A stretch of DNA of 64,000 nt from NCBI GenBank assembly GCA_034509735.1, contig JACGWO010000012.1:4092001-4156000 (forward strand), read 5' to 3'. The stretch is from Sesamum alatum (lineage: Eukaryota > Streptophyta > Magnoliopsida > Lamiales > Pedaliaceae). Numbering within the stretch: position 1 is the stretch's first letter; the number at the start of each line of letters is the position of its first letter. Of the stretch, positions 58,010 to 64,000 are shown piece after piece. The notes under the pieces are model-generated. The model was not told where the DNA came from and did not search any database. It saw only the letters and a program-made list of their open reading frames with translations. Position numbers and translations under genes: made by a program.

Positions 58010-58219
58010 TTTGATTGATTTTTCTTTTCTTCTTTTTTTAAAATTATTTTTTAATAATTTGTGGATCAGTCTGACCGGTCAACTGGTCAAATCGGTTTTG
58101 ATCGGTCCCCACCGGTCCAAATAGCGGATGAGTTTTAGCATTAACCGAGATCGGGGACTTGGCCGGTTCCCTATCAGACCAATCGAACCAGCCGGTCTGG
58201 TCCGGGTCCAAAAACATTG

Positions 58220-59083
58220 AGTCGCATTAGAGGCTGTAGAGCTCGTGACACCCATAGATTTTTGGCTCTGTGGGACACGATAGCCACTGGTTCTCTCTTG
58301 ACAATAGAAGCAGGAATGCCTGGGATAGGGAGAACGGAATCATCGCTATCCATACCATAGTAAGCATCTAGTGCAACCCATAAAGAAGAAGAAGAATAAT
58401 AAGAAGAGCCAGAACTCTCTGATATGTTAACAACGGGTAAAACAGCTGCGGGCTCATGGGCGCGAGGAAGAGCAGGATCAACCCAACCCTCTGCAGGGGC
58501 TGGCACATTAACATCAAAGCGGTGAGCGTCGATAACATCATTTCACTCATTGTTATCCCGATCAAAAGGATGCTGAGTTGCTCCCACAATTCCTCGTACG
58601 CATTTACGTAACACTTTGCGTGTTTTGTTTTGCTACATGGTCCACAAAGAATCCCCAAGTAATATTGATAATAGTTCTATTAAAGTCGCGGTCTAAAAAT
58701 GTAAACAGTTTTGCACTTGAATAGAGCATGTTTTCATAAATATTTTACCCTACAGATCGTGCGCCACAGTTGATCAGGGGAGGTGACAAACCCTAGACGA
58801 GGGTTCCATATGGCGCCCTCCGTGTTGACAACCCACCTGAAAAGCTCATAACACTCACGCAACCGCACCACATGAATTTGAGCCCACTCGTAGGTCACCT
58901 TCATTCCATATTTCTTGTTGACGTTGTATGCACACATGACTGCATGGATGTTCTGCCGATCGGGACGGACATGCCTGACCTTGCATGCTCCACCAGAGCG
59001 TCGACGAATGTTTTCTCCATTTCTAACAACCACTTGGCACAGTAGAACATTTGTCGTTGGTAATAAAACCCATGTGGCCACAT
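58220..59083 (-). pseudogene. Myb/SANT-like protein, copy B, interrupted by the hAT element
   Basis: Probable start ATG at 59083, 78 bases below a TATA box. The first frame has EKTFVDALVEHAR; a shift near 59000 leads to VRPDRQNIHAVMCAYNVNKK, YGMKVTYEWAQIHVVRLREC and YELFRWVVNTEGAIWNPRLG, the Myb/SANT-like (Myb_DNA-bind_3) fold. A splice donor is likely near 58755. Exon 2 (about 58640-58220) has AKCYVNAYEELWEQLSIL and a Ser-rich SESSGSSYYSSSSL, then runs into the hAT end at 58219. Beyond the hAT the frame continues only a few codons (50352 downward). Related to copies A and C and to the Harbinger ORF at 46363. Confidence 0.65.
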
Positions 59084-59160
59084 CGTGCGAATGGTTGGGA
59101 ATGTTAGTAGGTTTACGCGAGAGTATGTTGGGGATGTAACAAAAATGCCTCCTTGCAAGC

Positions 59161-59170
59161 CTATTTATAG
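59161..59170 (-). promoter_or_regulatory. TATA box of Myb/SANT-like copy B
   Basis: The minus strand reads CTATAAATAG, 78 bases upstream of the probable start codon at 59083. Confidence 0.5.
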
Positions 59171-60560
59171 GCGAGCGTGAATTCGAACAAATGATGAGGC
59201 ACGTAGTTTACTCCCCCGTACGTGCGAACAAAAACCCATGCAACATTCTTGATATATCTTTTTCCATGCACTTAAAGATTTGTCACATCGTGATTTAGGC
59301 TATTGGCAAAATTGTGGTAGTTGTACTCACTTAAGTTGGAAATTTGATTGGCTATCACATATCCATTTACATGAGGAATAATGATATTCTTTGCACACTG
59401 GGTAATATATTCTATTTCATTGGACACTATTGGTGGAATCTCACCATAAATAGAGGGACAAGGTGTTTGTTGAAGGTATGTATAAAAAAGATTTGATATG
59501 GAAAAATATTTACTTCAGGGGTTTCCACATCTACTCAAGTTATGGCTCTATATAAATGAAGCAAGATTTTACTTCATTGATTGTGCTAGAGTAGATTTGG
59601 TATTAATAGGAGCTATTACTACCAACTACTCTAATGCTAGTGCACGCATATGTCAAGGATTAGCCTATCTGGACATGGCTTACGTAAGGGATAATGGTTA
59701 ATGGCCTTATGGTATTTCACAATGTGATGAATACGCATTTGGATATTGGGAATTAATAAAGCACTCACCAAAAGTCATTATGATTGTTAAGCACATGGAA
59801 GAAAAATACCGGCAACAATGCAATATGGTCATGTTTGTCAAGTACCAAAGTGAATGAGCATCAACTACTTTTTTTTTTGCTTAATAGATTCGACGATAAT
59901 TTTCTCATATACATGGTGATAGAATATATCACTAGAATAATTTTTGGGTTTCTATTGTCTCATATCCCCACAGATGGTTTGCTAATTTAATTCCAGTGAG
60001 ATAAAGTGTTTTGCTAATTAAATTCATTGGAATAATTGTTTGCGTTTCTATTATCACTGGAATTTTTGGTTAACAGAATGTGTCACTGGAATAATTGATT
60101 GCGTTTCTATTGTCACCCAGATTATATGTCAACTTGATACACTGTACCTAAATACCTCTAAGCGAAGTACTCTACGCATTTCGACTGCAACTTCGACGTC
60201 AGGCAAAGTTGCAACTACTTTCTCAATAGTTCCACTTCATGTCTTTGGCATGTATTATCTGAATAACGATTTGAAGGTGTAATTTGTAAGCAAGGCAGCT
60301 AACTTGCAGCCAGTCATCAGCGTTGTTAGTAAGGAATTCATTGCCTTTGTTAGGGAAATTTGGAGATTGACGTAAACGACCATCGTGGGAATAGAACGAA
60401 CAATTACTAATCATCAAACTAGTAATACAACATCGGACGAATAGTAGATAAGATGAACAGCTAAATACTTGCTAGAAACACACACAAACACACAAAAGAA
60501 AATACCACATAGCCATGTAGAGAAGTTTTGCAAGTTACACAACGAAACAACAATGACTAA
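59171..60560. other. Sequence between Myb/SANT-like copies, nothing recognised
   Basis: Chance frames only (for example plus 59498-59701). Short repeats of CACTGGAATAATT occur near 60055-60095. Presumably part of the same decayed element family. Confidence 0.35.
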
Positions 60561-61000
60561 GAGCTTGATGATTTGTCGAGGTCGTTGTCAGATATATCTA
60601 CTTCAGTTGCACAGGAGCTCGATGTATGTTCATTAGATTGAACATCATCTGAAGATGTGTCGTCTTTGTTGTCAACTTTGCCGAAAATTAACTTCAGTGC
60701 CTCCCACTTTGGCTCCAGCCTCCAACGATACGCCAAGGCGAATGACTTCTCATACAAATAGAAGACTCAGTATCGTTAGTGATTCAGTGGGGGCGCAAAC
60801 CTGAAATTTGTTAGAAAATGTGGTTTCGATTCGAAGCTAGTGTAAAATAATTAATTTTGGTGTCTAATTTCTTTGTGTTAACATTACCCTCTCTATGTTG
60901 TCCCACGATTCCGCTTAGCCCAAAGCTGCCTCCAACGACGGTTCCAAAAGATGCCCTCGTGGATGATAAGCCAAACGAAAGTTGAATGGCGTTCTCTTAA
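60561..61000 (-). pseudogene. Myb/SANT-like protein, copy C, 3' part
   Basis: Minus strand. A short first piece (about 61000-60895) reads LAYHPRGHLLEPSLEAALG, then a probable donor. The second exon (about 60757-60561) reads YEKSFALAYRWRLEPKWEAL, KLIFG and a Ser/Asp-rich acidic tail ending DNDLDKSSSS. The FALAYRW block corresponds to FAKAYWW in copy A. The 5' half is missing. Confidence 0.5.
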
Positions 61001-63265
61001 GTGGGTGACCCGTTGAATACAATACCTTCACGAGAGACGCTTTCCAAAATGAGCGTTGACAGTGCGTTGGGCGGCAATTACAATGCCGATTGTTATCTCG
61101 TTTCAGCCTCTATTACGGAGGTTGATAATATTCTCAAAAAGAGTGTCAATGAACACATCGCCCATCTCCTTAGCGAAATATCGTAGGTAAAAGAAATATT
61201 GTTGTGGAAGGCACATTGTTGTGTCTATGATAATAGTGGAGAAAATTGTACCACCTTTATAGTTGATAATAGTGGAGAAAGGTGTATCATTTAATGATCA
61301 TAACCTATGTTAGATGGATGAGATGAATACATCTGCCCACAACATGTGCTAATCCCAAAATATGAGACAAAATATCACACTTATAAAATACAACAAATAT
61401 ATAGGTAAAAAACGGTGATGTTTATAAACACAATTGCTGAAACATATGTACCAGATTAGAGCCGAAGGGTATAAGCCATCTGGTTTATGGCATAATCAAT
61501 TATTGTCCAAATTACTCGGGTGTAATGTACTAGGCCAGCCAAAACGCGCATATATGATTCTGGGAAGGGAGACCAAGTGCCAATGTCAAACTTTAGTTAT
61601 AAATTAATATGTTAGGATATGTTTTCACATACATTGAGTTGGTAGAGGATTAACATATCCAGCATGAGGTACAACCAATCATACTCAACATCAAATGTAA
61701 GCAAAAGAAAGTAGTGCCTACAACATTCCGACTACACTATACTGCAGTATTTAACCTATGGAAACAAAAAAAACGAGTTATGTATAGTAGTGCGTATAGC
61801 AAGCCAGCCCACGCTTTAATGTCCTGCTTAGGGAGCCCTTGTGTACATGACTTCTCTGCATACATAGAAATATAAAATATGTAGCAGGTAAACAGGAGGA
61901 GTGTCATGTAGAGTAAGCGATGATACCATCACAAAGAAATAGTGAGGTCACTGGCCCATAAATTTGCATTCTGCAAAAAAATATCGTAATTCAACATTCG
62001 CCTAAGTAGTCCTAGAATAATCTCTTTCGCCCAACGACACATAGGATGATCCACTCATTGGAAAGTGTCACAATACGTGCCCTTCGAAACCAACAAAATA
62101 TAAAGGGCGTTAAAATGCACACCTTGGTTGGCAAATCAAAGATGAATAGCCCACACCAGATTCAATTATCGCATAGACAATCCCATACTATTTACATTTT
62201 TAAGGCCTCCTTTACTTGTTGGGTATGGATTAACTTGTGATTGATTAAAATGGTGATAAGAAAAAATGTGATTGTTTATGAATATGTTTACTTGTATTTG
62301 AACATGTAGGATTAGATCATGATTGTTGTTGACTTTTGTGTATTTGTAATAGTGATTTATTTGAGAATTTATCGATTTACCCTTCAAAAAAAAGCTTGAC
62401 ATGACATGATGAGTGTTGAAGTTGATCTACTAGACCCTCTTTTTCTTCTTCTTCATTTTCTTGTTTGAAGGCTCTTCCCCTATACTCAGCCCGTTCTCCC
62501 CATCTTCAACCACCTCCCGGGCTTCGTCTACCAGCATGGTTCTTTGCAGAGAAAAAATTTCCCGGCTGGTCCTTCGTTGAGCTCATATCCACACGGTTAG
62601 TTCCTCATCCAAATCCTAATGTTCTACTTTGAGAGTATATATTTTCTAGCATATGTTAATAGCTCGATTTCTTATTACTTATTAGTTCAAACGTAATGCT
62701 CGGGGAAACAGTAACAAACTACCATCGACACTCTCTGTCTGAAGTTCCTTGGATTTTCACAATTTTTGGTTATGTCATTTATAAATGTTGAAATTTCTAA
62801 TTTTTTTTTCTGATTCTGTTGTAGAAAAAAATTAGGTAGTTATTGTTTTAATTGGTGTATGGAATATTTAGAATGTTTGAGGTCTTGCAACTGTTATTTG
62901 AGCTCGTTATTATCCATATGGTCAATTTATTGTATTTTTTGTTGGTATCATGCTTTGGGCTTGTATTTGCAGTGAAATCTTTTATCTTTTCCTCTATTTT
63001 ACATGTTCCATGCTATTGATTTCAGATCATTACTAATCTCTATAAATTCACTTCTTTTTTGTCCCTGTAATTTTCGTAACTTGTTTGGAATTCATAATGG
63101 TCTTCATTTCCATAATTTAATAGTAAGGTAAAAATTTATTGTGCACTTTTTTTCCTTTTAACATACTACACTTTAGTATGCTACTTCCTTCAATGTCGTC
63201 GTAAATTATGGCCCTCGTACATAATTTCAGCCAACTTAGGATGAACATATATCTAATGACCGTAG
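61001..63265. other. Intergenic sequence, nothing firmly recognised
   Basis: Plus-strand frame 61001-61186 is short and unrecognised. At about 62193 a stretch GGCCTCCTTTACTTGTTGGG resembles a PIF/Harbinger or Tourist terminus, but no partner was found. 62440-62540 has a Pro/Ser-rich CT-rich patch. The remainder is AT-rich. Confidence 0.35.
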
Positions 63266-63450
63266 ATGAATCATTTAGCAAATAATCAATCACAATCTCG
63301 TTCAACTGGTAATTTATACACCAACACTATGGATTCTGATGGATCCGACGTTGTGCGCACATACTTATGTGGACAAGAGATTGTTGTTCGTATTTCATGG
63401 ACTAACTCAAATCCTGGCCGTCGTGTCAGAGGTTTCCGGGTGATGGGGTA
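63266..63450 (+). pseudogene. zf-GRF-like fragment
   Basis: The plus-strand frame from 63266 has TYLCGQEIVVRISWTNSNPG and RRVRGF, the core of a GRF-type zinc finger (CG...SWT..NPGRR). Only the first cysteine side is kept and the rest of the finger is lost. Such fragments are common in plant transposon-linked ORFs. It ends just before the element at 63478. Confidence 0.45.
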
Positions 63451-63477
63451 TGTGTTCGTGGTTATTTGTATCGTGTA

Positions 63478-64000
63478 TAGGGGTGGCAACGGGGCGGGTA
63501 TGGGGCGGGTTTTGGTGGACCCGGGACCCGCCCCGCCAACTCTGGGAAGGACCCGGGACCCGCACCTCCCCGGTTATTTTTCAACCCGGGACTCGCCCCG
63601 CCCCGTTACAAAACCCGCCGGGGCGGGTTTAACCCGGTAGACCCGGTTTTTTTAATTTTTTATTTGTTTTATAAATTAAAAAAATAAAATTTAATATATC
63701 AATTACAAATAAAATTAATTATTCATAATCTAACTCAAATTCAAGTCGAAAAAGAATTTCAAGTATAAATAAAATTGTTCATAATAGAACAACTCAAACA
63801 ATTCATATTGAATTATTGATTATACATTAGTAACAACTTCTTTGTCTTTCTCATCGTTAAGTATTGTGGGATAAATTTATAATTAATCAACTATTGAACA
63901 TGTACCTAAAAATAATTAAATTAAATAATATAATATTTAATTAGTGTTTATTCTATCATAATAAATAAATATATATATATATATACATATCTAAACGGGC
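63478..64000. mobile_element. Left end of a hAT-like element, cut by window edge
   Basis: Begins TAGGGGTGGCAACGGGGCGG, the usual start of plant hAT (Ac-like) termini. It is followed by a GC-rich block (63490-63640) packed with ACCCG and CGGGT in both orientations, then AT-rich sequence to the window edge. The candidate 8-bp flank is ATCGTGTA (63470-63477). The other end is outside the window. Confidence 0.55.

Larger units (their letters stand above)
50353..58219 (-). mobile_element. hAT DNA transposon containing a pararetrovirus remnant
   Basis: The ends form imperfect terminal inverted repeats: left CAATGTCTTAAGACCCGGAT, right the complement CAATGTTTTTGGACCCGGAC. Both continue into GGTC/GACC-rich subterminal sequence (ACCGGTC, TTGACCCGG) as in plant hAT elements. 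The 8-bp flanks GGTTGCAT (50345-50352) and AGTCGCAT (58220-58227) match 6 of 8, consistent with an aged 8-bp duplication. Minus-strand transposase remains lie at 55965-57420. Virus-derived sequence (about 51330-55955) fills the middle. A run of 18 C lies at 57992-58009. The element sits inside the Myb/SANT-like pseudogene copy B. Confidence 0.8.

Noticed and set aside
62193..62400. Possible PIF/Harbinger or Tourist terminus
   Set aside because: GGCCTCCTTTACTTG resembles such ends, but no inverted partner or 3-bp duplication was found.

Overview
The window reads as nuclear DNA of a flowering plant, probably a eudicot. It is AT-rich, has long low-complexity stretches, and is filled with plant-type transposable elements of every major class. 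The one clear host gene is a CYP78A-family cytochrome P450 on the minus strand at the left edge (1-491). Only its first 163 codons lie inside the window, followed upstream by its own TATA box and promoter. Almost everything else is mobile or formerly mobile DNA, and nearly all of the coding sequence is broken by stops and frameshifts.

Layout. 1-3.98 kb: CYP78A 5' end, then small CACTA-type MITEs of two families (A, with AGTGACAA repeats; B, with ACCATGG repeats), one A copy sitting inside a B copy. 3.98-18.75 kb: a CACTA (En/Spm) transposon whose tnp2 transposase gene is split by a 9.7 kb Ty1/copia retrotransposon inserted in the opposite orientation (6032-15699). 18.75-23.9 kb: a minus-strand L1-type LINE with a poly(A) tail. 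23.9-24.64 kb: an unrecognised plus-strand coding remnant, tentatively virus-derived. 24.7-26.7 kb: a gypsy-type gag remnant and possible LTR. 27.3-43.1 kb: a gene-free stretch of palindromic non-autonomous elements, most with 9-bp target-site duplications (Mutator-like), three of them carrying further elements inside or abutting them, plus two diverged tandem repeats. 44.5-47.5 kb: a PIF/Harbinger element with transposase and Myb/SANT-like ORFs. 48.0-61.0 kb: three minus-strand Myb/SANT-like pseudogene fragments, the middle one interrupted by a 7.9 kb hAT element (50353-58219). That hAT in turn contains a remnant of an endogenous pararetrovirus (Caulimoviridae-like). 61-64 kb: mostly featureless sequence, a zf-GRF fragment, and the start of a GC-rich hAT-like element that runs off the right edge.

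How the parts relate. The sequence shows an order of insertion: copia after CACTA; MITE A after MITE B; CACTA MITEs after the Mutator-like element at 38.3 kb; pararetrovirus after hAT after Myb-like gene. The only gene likely to serve the plant is CYP78A. All positions and motifs were read directly from the sequence. Family names rest on recognised motifs and were not confirmed by database search.
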